Source of the DNA: an uncultured Helicobacteraceae bacterium
Lineage (GTDB): Bacteria; Campylobacterota; Campylobacteria; Campylobacterales; Helicobacteraceae
Assembly (NCBI GenBank): GCA_910578285.1
Contig: CAJTQL010000002.1
Coordinates: 186,001 to 250,000 of the forward strand
Direction of reading: 5' to 3'
Length of the DNA stretch: 64,000 nt
Positions 1 to 8,683 of this stretch are shown here, one piece after another (positions within the stretch are counted from its first letter, which is position 1; each line of letters starts with the position of its first letter). The notes under the pieces are model-generated. The model searched no databases, was not told where the DNA came from, and was given only the letters and a program-made list of their open reading frames with translations. Made by a program: the position numbers and the translations under genes.

Positions 1-1544
1 TGTTGAATGGCGAACTGATTAAAGCGGATAATTTTCAAGCTCTCAATTCCCTAATGCCAAAATATCAAGGCAAAGTGGATTTAATCTATATTGACCCGCC
101 TTATAATACAGGGAGTGATGGCTTTATCTATGCGGATAATTTCAATCACGCTTCGTGGCTCTCAATGATGAATAATCGCTTAGAACTTTCAAAAGAACTT
201 TTAAACGATAAAGGAAGTATGTTTATAAGTATTGATGATAAGGAGCAAGCGAGATTAAAACTTGTATGCGATGAGGTATTTGGGGAGGAGAATTTTGTAG
301 CAAATTTTGTGTGGAATCACAGAAAATCTGGACAAAATGACATAGATTTTACTTTGTCGCATAATTACAATTTATCCTATGCAAAAGATAGAAACTCTTT
401 CAAATTTCAAAGATTAGAGGCTAAAACAGATAAATTTTCTAATACCGATAATGATACAAGAGGGGAGTGGATAGCCGATCCTTTTGACGCACCAAACATT
501 AGAGAAAACTTATCGTATCCTATTACAAACCCAAATACAAAAGAGGTTTTTTATCCCCCAAAGGGTAGATGTTGGAGAATGAGTGAGGAAAAATTTTATG
601 AGGCATTAAAAGACAATCGTATTATTTTTGGAAAAAATGGAACTTCAAGACCTCAATATAAAAGATTCAAATTTGAAGCAGAGACTAAAGGGGAAAACAT
701 CAATACAATTTGGTTAGATGTTGGCACAGCAACTGAAGGAACAAAAGAAATACAGAATATTTTTAATGATAAAATATTTGATACTCCAAAACCCGAAAAA
801 CTCCTAAAACGCATTTGTGAAATTGCTACAAAAGTAGATTCTAAGGCGGAAGTATTTGAGATGAGAAATCGTAGCTTTCAAGGCGGAGGCGAAGGGAATT
901 TATTAAACATAAATGACCGAGCCGACAACGCAGAATCTACGATTTATCGCTCAAAGACAACGCCGATTATCTTAGACTTTTTTGCCGGCAGTGGCACGAC
1001 TTTAGCCGTAGCTCAAAAACTCGGGCGTAAATGGCTAGGCGTGGAAATGGGCGAACATTTTTATAATGTCATTATTCCTCGCCTTAAAAAAGTCATTGCA
1101 GGATTCCAAAGTGGAATCTCTAAAGAATGTGATTATCAAGGTGGTGGAGCATTTCGCTACTATGAATTAGAATCTTATGAAGAGGCGTTAAGCCATTGTG
1201 AATATGTGCTTGAGTGTAAAGAGCCTCAAAAGGTAGAAAACAAAAATAACTACAAAGGCAAAGACTATGCTAAAGCTGAATCGATACTAGATTATCGCAA
1301 ATCCCGCAAACTCATTGATAGGCTTAATAAAGGTGAGAGTGTGTGCCTAGATATGAGCACAGAGTATCGCCAAGACTTTGATATTTTTCACACTATGGCA
1401 AATCTAATGGGGTGGAAAATTAAGCAATTATTTTTAGATTCCAAAGGCATAGAATCCTGTGAGTTTGACAATGGCGAGATTCTTAACTTGGATTCTATTG
1501 ATTTGGCAAAATACCCAAAACTTAAAAACCTAATATGGTGGTAG
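1..1544 (+). CDS. mod: Type III R-M DNA methyltransferase Mod (5' end cut by window)
   Basis: This is the modification subunit of a type III restriction-modification system, which methylates adenine in a short asymmetric site and supplies the specificity for the Res partner. The visible part is 513 residues. The catalytic motif DPPY lies near residue 31 and the SAM-binding motif FAGSGTT near residue 327. The order (catalytic first, SAM site second, target recognition between) is that of beta-class amino-methyltransferases. The N-terminus lies outside the window: the first visible codon is a TTG inside the conserved region and Mod proteins usually have more sequence before DPPY. Any 5' repeat tract controlling phase variation, common in Helicobacter mod genes, would therefore be out of view. 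The gene is followed after 3 bases by the kwaA-like gene and by res at 4217. Confidence 0.92.
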   Translation, partial: LNGELIKADNFQALNSLMPKYQGKVDLIYIDPPYNTGSDGFIYADNFNHASWLSMMNNRLELSKELLNDKGSMFISIDDKEQARLKLVCDEVFGEENFVANFVWNHRKSGQNDIDFTLSHNYNLSYAKDRNSFKFQRLEAKTDKFSNTDNDTRGEWIADPFDAPNIRENLSYPITNPNTKEVFYPPKGRCWRMSEEKFYEALKDNRIIFGKNGTSRPQYKRFKFEAETKGENINTIWLDVGTATEGTKEIQNIFNDKIFDTPKPEKLLKRICEIATKVDSKAEVFEMRNRSFQGGGEGNLLNINDRADNAESTIYRSKTTPIILDFFAGSGTTLAVAQKLGRKWLGVEMGEHFYNVIIPRLKKVIAGFQSGISKECDYQGGGAFRYYELESYEEALSHCEYVLECKEPQKVENKNNYKGKDYAKAESILDYRKSRKLIDRLNKGESVCLDMSTEYRQDFDIFHTMANLMGWKIKQLFLDSKGIESCEFDNGEILNLDSIDLAKYPKLKNLIWW

Positions 1545-1547
1545 GAA

Positions 1548-2144
1548 ATGGAATTATTTTTAAAAATATTTTATTATCTATATGTAGCTGTGGCAATTAC
1601 CCCTTTTGCCATAATTTTTATTTTAAAAAATAGTGAAATTAAGATTAGTATAGAGATATGGGATTATGTGGTGAATAATTATCTTATTATCTTGATTATA
1701 TTTGCCATCTCTCTTTTCCTATCGTGGTTATATATTGTGGTTGTGCAGCAGTGCTATAAAGACACGCAAAGCGAGCAAATATGTAGCACAGAAATAGAGA
1801 TAGCAGAGCCAAAGTATATACCTATTTATATTACTTATTTTGTGATTGCATTGAGTATTCCATATAGTCAAGAAAATAGCATACATGGTTGGATATTATT
1901 TAGTATTACTTATCTTTTTATTTGGTTTTTGATATTAAAGGGTAAATTTTCATTTTTTAATCCCTACCTTTTAATTTGTGGCTTTAATTTCTATGAAGCT
2001 ACAATTGATAGTAAACGAAGCGAATATGCTCGATATAAAATATTTCTTATATCAAAGCAGGTAATTAAAAATATAAAACAGCATGACTCTTTGATACGAT
2101 TGAATGATTTTACTTATCTTGATAAAGGGGAAGACAATGGATAA
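1548..2144 (+). CDS. kwaA: KwaA-like membrane protein of a Kiwa anti-phage module
   Basis: This 198-residue protein has about four hydrophobic segments (near residues 5-25, 42-66, 93-110 and 120-135), a short loop with NPYLL, and a soluble polar C-terminus. Size, four-helix layout and the gene directly after it match KwaA, the membrane sensor half of the two-gene Kiwa defence system, in which KwaA associates with the DUF4868 protein KwaB. The ATG is 3 bases after the mod stop and the stop overlaps the next start, so the three genes are translationally coupled. The assignment is an inference from architecture and remembered family features; an unrelated small membrane protein is the alternative. 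Confidence 0.55.
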   Translation: MELFLKIFYYLYVAVAITPFAIIFILKNSEIKISIEIWDYVVNNYLIILIIFAISLFLSWLYIVVVQQCYKDTQSEQICSTEIEIAEPKYIPIYITYFVIALSIPYSQENSIHGWILFSITYLFIWFLILKGKFSFFNPYLLICGFNFYEATIDSKRSEYARYKIFLISKQVIKNIKQHDSLIRLNDFTYLDKGEDNG

Positions 2145-2994
2145 AACAAAAATTTATGGCAAAACAAAAAAGCAACATTTTTGTTTGGTTGCGGAAGATG
2201 ATTTAAGTGGTGTTTGGGATTTGCCTACAAATGAGTATCAAGAGATTAGCTTTATAGATAATTGCAACCACAAATTAGAAGGGAATGAAATATTTTTTAT
2301 TAAAACAGATGACGATGATATAGAGCCATATTTGGAACACATTAATCAAACATCACACTGTAACAATGCCAATAATCAAGATATTTTAGAATTAGAAACC
2401 CTATACATTTTTAAAAAAGAAAATCAAAAAATCCATCTTTACATACAGAGAATAACACCATCAAAAATATTGAGTAAAAATCTGATTAGTGCGAATAATT
2501 TGAAGATTGAAAGAAATAAGAATAGATTAATTATTGCAAATATTACCAATGTCTATTGGAATCAAGAACAACAAAAGGTATATTTCACGAATTTTGTTGA
2601 TTTGGAGAATGTGTTTCCTAAATTTTCTAAATATTATAGAGAGGCGAATACAGAAGACTTAAATAAGTTTCAAAGTGGTGAATATACTTTTCTTGATATT
2701 AAGTTTGATATGAATACTACTTTGAAACAAAAAACTAGATTACGAAAAATAGCTCAAATAGTAGATATGCTTGATGAGGTAAAAGAAAACTTAGATGAAT
2801 ACCTTGATTATTCTAAAAAATATGAAATAGATATTTTGAATAATGGACAATTTACTATTAAGAATACACAAGATATTGATACATTGCATCACATCGTATT
2901 TGGAGCTTTTTATACATCAGAAGTTGGTGATAAAGAACAAAGAATAGCTACAGCATTTAGACAAACTAATTTAAAGAACAAAAATGCAAAATAA
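2137..2994 (+). CDS. kwaB: KwaB-like DUF4868-family protein of a Kiwa module
   Basis: This is a soluble 285-residue protein. The start at 2137 is chosen over the longer frame because AAGGGG precedes it and it overlaps the kwaA-like stop by 8 bases. The middle and C-terminal parts (near residues 140-280) look like DUF4868: a strand pair, an aromatic-rich FPKFSKYYREA stretch, then helices and a terminal section with FGAFYTSEVGDK, resembling the family's conserved C-terminal block. In Kiwa, KwaB is the cytoplasmic DNA-binding partner that acts with KwaA at the membrane during phage entry. No other catalytic motif is visible. The gene lies inside the type III R-M operon. A profile search would decide the call. 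Confidence 0.58.
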   Translation: MDKTKIYGKTKKQHFCLVAEDDLSGVWDLPTNEYQEISFIDNCNHKLEGNEIFFIKTDDDDIEPYLEHINQTSHCNNANNQDILELETLYIFKKENQKIHLYIQRITPSKILSKNLISANNLKIERNKNRLIIANITNVYWNQEQQKVYFTNFVDLENVFPKFSKYYREANTEDLNKFQSGEYTFLDIKFDMNTTLKQKTRLRKIAQIVDMLDEVKENLDEYLDYSKKYEIDILNNGQFTIKNTQDIDTLHHIVFGAFYTSEVGDKEQRIATAFRQTNLKNKNAK

Positions 2995-3226
2995 CATAAT
3001 CCTCTACACCACACAAGATAAAAAAGTCAAGGTTGAACTCTATGAGCTTGGTGAGAGCGTATATCTCAATCAAGATTCTATCGCCAAACTTTTTGACACC
3101 TCAAAATCTAGTATCAGTGAGCATATCACAAATATCCTCAAAGAGGGGGAATTGCAAGCAGATTTTAGTTTTCGGGAAATCCGAACAACTGCTAATGATG
3201 GCAAATCATACAAAGGCACACAATGA
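2984..3226 (+). pseudogene. Truncated RhuM-family N-terminal fragment
   Basis: The 80-residue product matches only the N-terminal winged-helix-like part of RhuM-family proteins. It runs in parallel with the next gene: SVYLNQDSIAKLFDTSKSSI corresponds to TLWLTQRQIAELFDKDRSVI downstream, and TANDGKSY to TANDGKTY. It stops where the family would continue with the YYNLD/ISVGYRVNSKRATQFR block, so it is a gene remnant or a stand-alone DNA-binding fragment. The start overlaps the kwaB-like end by 11 bases and the stop overlaps the next ATG by 4, so it is still placed to be translated. It may be left from a tandem duplication that lost the back part of copy one. Confidence 0.7.
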
Positions 3227-4224
3227 AACAAGATAAGCAAACAAATCCAATCATTATCTATCAAGATAGTGCAAATAATCCCGCCATTAACATAAGATTA
3301 GAAAATGAAACCTTATGGCTTACGCAAAGGCAGATTGCCGAGCTTTTTGATAAAGATAGAAGTGTGATTACTAAGCATATCAAAAATATTTTTGAAGAGG
3401 GCGAATTAGTGGAAAATTCAGTATGTGCAAAAATTGCACATACTGCAAATGATGGCAAAACTTATGAGACATTGTATTACAACCTTGATATGATTATCTC
3501 TGTGGGCTATCGTGTCAATTCCAAAAGAGCCACGCAGTTTCGTCAATGGGCAAATAGAATCTTAAAAGAATATCTCATTAAGGGCTTTGTGCTTGATGAT
3601 GAGAGGTTAAAGGGGCAAAAACAAGATTATTTTGATGAGCTTTTAGAGCGACTTAGAGATATTCGCTCTAGTGAAGCAAGAATGCACGCCCAAGTGTTAA
3701 AGATTTTTAGCACTGCCATAGATTACGATAAAGATTCTTCGCAAGTCCAAGAGCTTTTTAAAACCATTCAAAACAAACTGCATTATTCCGCACACGGACG
3801 GACAGCGAGTGAGATTGTCTTTCAAAGGGCAGATTCTGATAAAATTAATATGGGGCTTACAAATTTTAAAGGCAAAATGCCTACCAAAAAAGAAAGCGAG
3901 ATTGCTAAAAATTATTTAAATCAAGAGGAATTAGAGGCATTAAATAGAATCGTTACAGCGTATTTTGAGTTTGCAGAGCTTAGTGCGCTCAATCGTGAGC
4001 AAAAAAGTATGCAAGATCATTTAGAAAAACTCAATGAGTTTTTAAAGTTTAGTGGGCGGGAAGTGTTGCAAGGTGCGGGGAAAATCTCTCATCAAAAAGC
4101 CCTAGAAAAAGCACATAAAGAATACAATCTTTACAAACAAAAAACAAAAGAAGAAATAGAAATCGCCTATGAAGAATTTAATGCACAAACAAAAGCCTTG
4201 CACAAAGGAAAAGTAAATGAGTAA
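3223..4224 (+). CDS. rhuM: RhuM family protein (Virulence_RhuM)
   Basis: This 333-residue protein has the full RhuM layout. An N-terminal helix-turn-helix region occupies roughly residues 25-65 (LTQRQIAELF...SVITKHIKNIF). The family hallmark YYNLDMIISVGYRV and the following RATQFRQWA lie near residues 86-110, and a helical C-terminal half contains a region with AHGRTASEIV. RhuM proteins are common in restriction and pathogenicity islands, but their biochemical role is not established. Here the gene sits between the Kiwa-like genes and res, overlapping its neighbours by 4 and 8 bases, so it belongs to the same transcript as the R-M genes. A part in controlling or assisting the R-M system is a guess from position. 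Confidence 0.88.
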   Translation: MKQDKQTNPIIIYQDSANNPAINIRLENETLWLTQRQIAELFDKDRSVITKHIKNIFEEGELVENSVCAKIAHTANDGKTYETLYYNLDMIISVGYRVNSKRATQFRQWANRILKEYLIKGFVLDDERLKGQKQDYFDELLERLRDIRSSEARMHAQVLKIFSTAIDYDKDSSQVQELFKTIQNKLHYSAHGRTASEIVFQRADSDKINMGLTNFKGKMPTKKESEIAKNYLNQEELEALNRIVTAYFEFAELSALNREQKSMQDHLEKLNEFLKFSGREVLQGAGKISHQKALEKAHKEYNLYKQKTKEEIEIAYEEFNAQTKALHKGKVNE

Positions 4225-7063
4225 AACAAAATCCGCACAAAAAGCAACTTTAGAGAAAAAATTGATTCTTAAAGAAATCCTTGCGCCAAAGATTCAAAAC
4301 TTTGAATCCCTTTTTGCCTCCCTTGAATTTGGTAGCTTTTCTCATAGCATTTCTTTGCAAGAATATCAAATCGCAGCCCTTAAAAGCGCGATTGCTGCTT
4401 TAAGCCTCTATACACAAAGCCCCGATTCTCTTTACCAAAGTTACTTAGAGTGTGGATTAGAGGACATCACAAAGGAGCAAATCAACACAGCAAGTTTTTG
4501 GATGGCAACAGGGAGTGGCAAAAGTATCGTGATGATAAAGTTTATCGCGCTTTTGCACGATTTGTTTGCGCTGAAAACTTTGCCTGCCAAACCCATAATG
4601 TTGCTTGTGCCAAATGATAAGATTTTAGAGCAGTTTAAGGCGCATATCAAAGAATATAACGCATATCAGAGCAAAACGATTGCTTATAAGGATTTAAAAG
4701 ACTATGAAAGCGTGAGTTATGGCGCTTCACTCTTTGATGAGAATATCGTCTTTATTGGACGCAGTGATTTACTTGATACGAGTGAAAATGTCGGCAAGGA
4801 TTCTAGGGCGAAGAGATTAAATTATAAGAACTTTTTAGGAGATGAGGGTTGGATTGTGCTACTTGATGAGGCGCATAAGGGCGATAGTAAAGATTCTGTG
4901 CGCAAAGGCTATATAAGAGATCTTGCAGAGGGTAATGGTGAATCTAACAAGGGCTTTATTTTTAATTTCTCCGCAACCTTTAGTGATAATTTTGATTTGC
5001 AAACTTGTGCGTTTAATTATAATTTAGAAAAGTTTAATCTTCAAGGCTATGGCAAAAATATCGCGGTGTTGGATTCTGATTTAAAATCCTTTAGGGATAA
5101 AGAAAAAAATGAGGAGCAAATCGTAAAAATCTTAGAGAGTTTTATACTCTTTTGTGCAATAAAAAAGCATAGAGAAAACATAATGCAAGAGTTTAGCAAG
5201 AACTTAAAACTTGCCTATCATCAACCGCTAATTATTGCTGTTGCGGATAAAGTCAATACGCAAGATGCGGGGATAAAGCTTTACTTTGAGGCGATTTTAC
5301 AGATTTTAAAAGAGGATAGAGACATTACGCCTTTAGCACAAAATCTCTATGAGAAACTCTCACAAAACCAAAACTTGTATTTTGATAAAAATCTAAGCTT
5401 AGATGAGGAATTTTTAGAGCTTATTCTAACAATGGATTCTAAGACTTTAAGAAAAGAAATGTTTTATGCCAAAGAAGCTTCTATGATTGAAGCGTGTAGG
5501 ATAAAGGGCAATACCAAAGAGATTGTCTTTAAATCCAAAAACGCTAAAGAACCCTTCTTGCTTTTAAATATCGGGAGCATTAAAGAGTGGGAGAAGCAGT
5601 ATTTGCACTATCTTGGCGTTGAGAGTGGTGAGGACATCACAAGCGGATATTTTCAAAGCATTAATGAACAATCTTCGCCGATACAAATTATGATAGGAAG
5701 CAAAGTGTTTAGCGAGGGTTGGGATAGTAATCGCGTGAATATGATTAGCTTTATTAACATAGGCAGTAAAAATGCCAAAAAATATGTTTTGCAAACCATT
5801 GGACGAGGTGTGAGGATAGAACCTTTCAAGGGAGTGAGAAAAAGGCTTGGGCAATGTGAGGAGCTTGATTTCAATCTGCGGGAGAGATTTCTCAATAAAG
5901 CTTTAGGCATTGAAACGCTTTTTATAATGGCAACTCAAACAGAGGCGATAAAAGGGATTTTAGAGGGATTAGAGGAATTTATCCAAAGCCACCCCTTAAG
6001 TGGATTTAGAAAAAGCAAAGCATTTAAGCCCCTGCTTGTGCCAAAATATAAAGATTCCACAAGCTTACAAAATAAGCCTTATATCCTCTCACATTGTGAT
6101 TTTGAGGAACTTAAAAGTTATATAGAATCGTTTGATGAAGATGTGCTGCTTTTGAGCGAGAACATAAGGGCGAAAGATTTAGGTTATAAAACATTATGCA
6201 AAATTAAAGAAAAAATAACCAATGAAAGCGAAACAAAAACGATTGAAATTAGCGGGGATATGCCAATTCTTAAAGCGGAGAATGTTTTGAAAGTCTTAGA
6301 GAGTTTCTTTCATACTAAGAGCAAAGAATTTGATAAATTTGAGGAAATCAAAGATGAAATTTGCCATTTTGAAAAGTTTAGCTCCACGCTTGATTCTATT
6401 ATTGTAGAGGAAATTAATAAAAAGATTAGAGAGCTTGTAACAGCAAGAAATGCAGAAACGAGAAAGGATTTAGAATCTAAGGGAGTGCCAAAAGAATACA
6501 TAGAGACAATCTTGCAAGCACAACAGAATGAAAAAAGAGCCGAAGTCTATGGATATGTTTTAGATTCTAGTTTGCAAGAGCATTATTATAGCCCCTTAGT
6601 GATTGATAACAACAATGATAGCAGAATTGTTTATGCTATTAGAGAGCCAAGTGAAATAGAATTTTTGCAAGATTTACAAAAATATTTGCAAGAAAATAAT
6701 AACGCATTAAAGCAATATGAGTGGTGCTTTAGTAGGATTATAGAAAATGTAGATTCTATCTATATTCCTTATTTTGATTCACAAAATCAAGCGTATAGGA
6801 AGTTTTATCCTGATTTTATCTTTTGGCTAAGGCATAAGCAAAGCGGGGCATATAAAATCTTTTTTATCGACCCAAAAGGATTGGGGCTTGAGGCAAATGC
6901 GCGCTATAAGCTGCGTGGCTTTAAAGATATTTTTGAGAAAAATTCGCTTCATTTTGATAATCTTCCTATTGAAGTATTTTTGTTTTACTATAATAAACAA
7001 AATTACCCTATTTCAAATATGCAAAATCATATCAAATCTACTATTGCGGAATTGTTTATATAA
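4217..7063 (+). CDS. res: Type III restriction enzyme Res subunit
   Basis: This is the 948-residue motor and nuclease subunit of the type III R-M system, working with Mod (start of window) to translocate or slide and cut unmethylated DNA. It has a superfamily 2 helicase core: Walker A ATGSGKS near residue 97, DEAH near 217 and the motif VI region GRGVRIEPF near 529. A C-terminal PD-(D/E)xK-type nuclease is seen as PDFIFW near 864 followed by DPKG near 885. No frameshift or stop is present, so the enzyme looks intact. The ATG overlaps the rhuM end by 8 bases, tying it to the same operon. Confidence 0.94.
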   Translation: MSKTKSAQKATLEKKLILKEILAPKIQNFESLFASLEFGSFSHSISLQEYQIAALKSAIAALSLYTQSPDSLYQSYLECGLEDITKEQINTASFWMATGSGKSIVMIKFIALLHDLFALKTLPAKPIMLLVPNDKILEQFKAHIKEYNAYQSKTIAYKDLKDYESVSYGASLFDENIVFIGRSDLLDTSENVGKDSRAKRLNYKNFLGDEGWIVLLDEAHKGDSKDSVRKGYIRDLAEGNGESNKGFIFNFSATFSDNFDLQTCAFNYNLEKFNLQGYGKNIAVLDSDLKSFRDKEKNEEQIVKILESFILFCAIKKHRENIMQEFSKNLKLAYHQPLIIAVADKVNTQDAGIKLYFEAILQILKEDRDITPLAQNLYEKLSQNQNLYFDKNLSLDEEFLELILTMDSKTLRKEMFYAKEASMIEACRIKGNTKEIVFKSKNAKEPFLLLNIGSIKEWEKQYLHYLGVESGEDITSGYFQSINEQSSPIQIMIGSKVFSEGWDSNRVNMISFINIGSKNAKKYVLQTIGRGVRIEPFKGVRKRLGQCEELDFNLRERFLNKALGIETLFIMATQTEAIKGILEGLEEFIQSHPLSGFRKSKAFKPLLVPKYKDSTSLQNKPYILSHCDFEELKSYIESFDEDVLLLSENIRAKDLGYKTLCKIKEKITNESETKTIEISGDMPILKAENVLKVLESFFHTKSKEFDKFEEIKDEICHFEKFSSTLDSIIVEEINKKIRELVTARNAETRKDLESKGVPKEYIETILQAQQNEKRAEVYGYVLDSSLQEHYYSPLVIDNNNDSRIVYAIREPSEIEFLQDLQKYLQENNNALKQYEWCFSRIIENVDSIYIPYFDSQNQAYRKFYPDFIFWLRHKQSGAYKIFFIDPKGLGLEANARYKLRGFKDIFEKNSLHFDNLPIEVFLFYYNKQNYPISNMQNHIKSTIAELFI

Positions 7064-7082
7064 TAATATTAGGAATGCCCGA

Positions 7083-7688
7083 ATGCTCCTCCACCCTTTC
7101 GCGCCTAGCACTATCGATAGAGATTCTAAAGTTCTCATTCTCGGTTCTTTTCCCTCTGTTGCTTCGCGGGAAATGGGATTCTATTATGCGCACCCACAGA
7201 ATCGCTTTTGGAAGGTTTTGGGAGCATTGTTTGATGATGAGGCGATATATTTAAAATCCACAAAACCAAGCGAAGAACAATATCGGCAACACATCACAGC
7301 ACAAAAAGCATTTTTGCAATCTCATTCTATCGTTCTTTGGGATATTGTGCAGGCGTGTGGGATTCGGGGCTCAAGTGATTCAAGCCTAAGGAATATCGCT
7401 TTTAATGATATTTTTGCGCTACTACACATAAGCAAGATTTGCGCCATTTTTCTCAATGGCACAAAGGCAACAACGCTCTTTCAGCAATATTGCAAGAATC
7501 TAGCCTTTCCACTAAAGATTCAGGCTTGTCTGCATTATAAAATCCTTACCCCAACACAGTCTCTCGCCCTCAAATTTACGCAAGAGATTCACATCTTTTC
7601 TTTGCCCTCAACAAGCCCCGCAAATGCAAAATATAGTCTCGATTCTCTTATTGATTCGTGGCGCATTCTTTTAGATTTTTGCGGGTGA
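7083..7688 (+). CDS. DNA-deoxyinosine glycosylase (UDG superfamily, Mug-like)
   Basis: The product (201 residues) belongs to the uracil-DNA glycosylase superfamily, most like the hypoxanthine/deoxyinosine glycosylases that remove deaminated bases in base-excision repair. The N-terminal block ILGSFPSVASREMGFYYAHP followed by QNRFWKVL is the family signature, and a C-terminal LPSTSPAN block corresponds to the second active-site motif. I start it at ATG 7083 because the upstream in-frame extension runs into res, is low-complexity and shows no family similarity. It begins 19 bases after res and may be read through from that operon, but its role is general repair rather than defence. Confidence 0.85.
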   Translation: MLLHPFAPSTIDRDSKVLILGSFPSVASREMGFYYAHPQNRFWKVLGALFDDEAIYLKSTKPSEEQYRQHITAQKAFLQSHSIVLWDIVQACGIRGSSDSSLRNIAFNDIFALLHISKICAIFLNGTKATTLFQQYCKNLAFPLKIQACLHYKILTPTQSLALKFTQEIHIFSLPSTSPANAKYSLDSLIDSWRILLDFCG

Positions 7689-7693
7689 TTTCA

Positions 7694-7957
7694 TTATTCA
7701 TCTCTATTCCGCTGTCCTAGTTTACGAAAGTAGTTTTCCAATGTCTTTTTGAGCAATTCTTCGTCTGGCATGCTGTCTGAAAAGGTGAAGCTATAACGTT
7801 TTTTAGGCGGCAATGCCTCGCCCGACATCATCTCGCCACATCTGGGGCAGGTGCATGCGTATTGCGCGTGCAATGGGTTGAGCGCATCGCTCTGGGGTTG
7901 GTAGATTCTGCTAAAGCCGCATGCGCATGTATATTTCACCGCTGCTGGTTGTATCAT
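7694..7957 (-). CDS. Small zinc-ribbon-like protein, function unknown
   Basis: This 87-residue protein contains YTCACG and TCPRCG, two cysteine pairs about 25 residues apart (near residues 10-12 and 35-38) that could bind one zinc ion. The C-terminal half is helical and charged. I do not recognise the family. It is the last gene on the minus strand of the accessory operon running down from 15311, separated by about 120 bases from the next gene, and it ends 5 bases from the convergent glycosylase gene. It has an AAGGAACGAG-type ribosome-binding region before the ATG. Confidence 0.55.
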   Translation of the reverse strand: MIQPAAVKYTCACGFSRIYQPQSDALNPLHAQYACTCPRCGEMMSGEALPPKKRYSFTFSDSMPDEELLKKTLENYFRKLGQRNRDE

Positions 7958-8075
7958 CTCGTTCCTTTCTATGTTGCAATGACATCATAATGATAAAAAT
8001 TAATCTAGAATCTTCTATGCCAAAATAGGCATATCTGAAGCCGCAAAAGACAACAAATAGAATCACAATTTGGTT

Positions 8076-8315
8076 TTATGATTTAGTCAGCTTCACATGT
8101 GTGTCGGAGATTTTTTCCATATTATAATCTCTCAAGCTGTTCAAAATACCAACACCTCCTGCTGCCAATACATCATGGCAATGAATGCCCGCTCCAGCGG
8201 TTGTGAGTGCTGAAAAGGCAAGAGCCGCAGCGACAACAATTGCACCAATGGCGATTATCCATACGGCTTGCCACGTATACTTAATTCTCGCCGCGACTTC
8301 TGCCAATCTGTGCAT
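8076..8315 (-). CDS. Small single-pass membrane protein, unknown
   Basis: The 79-residue product has one hydrophobic helix (about residues 17-40, IIAIGAIVVAAALAFSAL), a short middle with HCHD, and a polar C-terminus. The 5' side lacks a strong ribosome-binding site, so the start is uncertain. It follows the 110-residue membrane gene by 35 bases and lies downstream of the dynamin-like GTPase, so it may be a membrane partner of that protein. No family recognised. Confidence 0.5.
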   Translation of the reverse strand: MHRLAEVAARIKYTWQAVWIIAIGAIVVAAALAFSALTTAGAGIHCHDVLAAGGVGILNSLRDYNMEKISDTHVKLTKS

Positions 8316-8350
8316 GTTGGCATTTACAATTAAGTAAGTGCTAACCTGTT

Positions 8351-8683
8351 CTAGACTCTTGGTTTATTTTTGAGCGCTTCGTTTATCATTGTAATAAGGT
8401 CGGGGAAGTCTGTCATGCCTGTTTGTTTTGATTCCTCCAAGTATTCCCAATTTTGATTCCTAATTGCTCTTTCCACGCTACTTTTGTAGTGCGCATATCT
8501 CCTTTGCCTGTCCTCTTTGGATTCTCCTGACTTGGGCTTATTTGGAAGCGTTTGTTCAGTGCCTTTTTGTCTGTTTGCCTGCCAAATGCAAAAGGCAACT
8601 CCTGCGCAAATGACTACCCCAATGCCCAATACCAATGTGCCTGAAAGCCCAGATGTTGCTGCTGCCGCTGTTGTTGTACTCAT
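8351..8683 (-). CDS. Small membrane protein coupled to the dynamin-like gene
   Basis: The product (110 residues) starts with an Ala/Thr-rich stretch, has one transmembrane helix near residues 13-34 (GTLVLGIGVVICAGVAFCIW) and then a basic, helical cytoplasmic-type tail. It overlaps the stop of the dynamin-like GTPase by 4 bases (ATGA) and has AGGAG upstream, so the two are translationally coupled. This suggests a membrane anchor or partner for the GTPase. I do not recognise a named family. Confidence 0.65.
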   Translation of the reverse strand: MSTTTAAAATSGLSGTLVLGIGVVICAGVAFCIWQANRQKGTEQTLPNKPKSGESKEDRQRRYAHYKSSVERAIRNQNWEYLEESKQTGMTDFPDLITMINEALKNKPRV

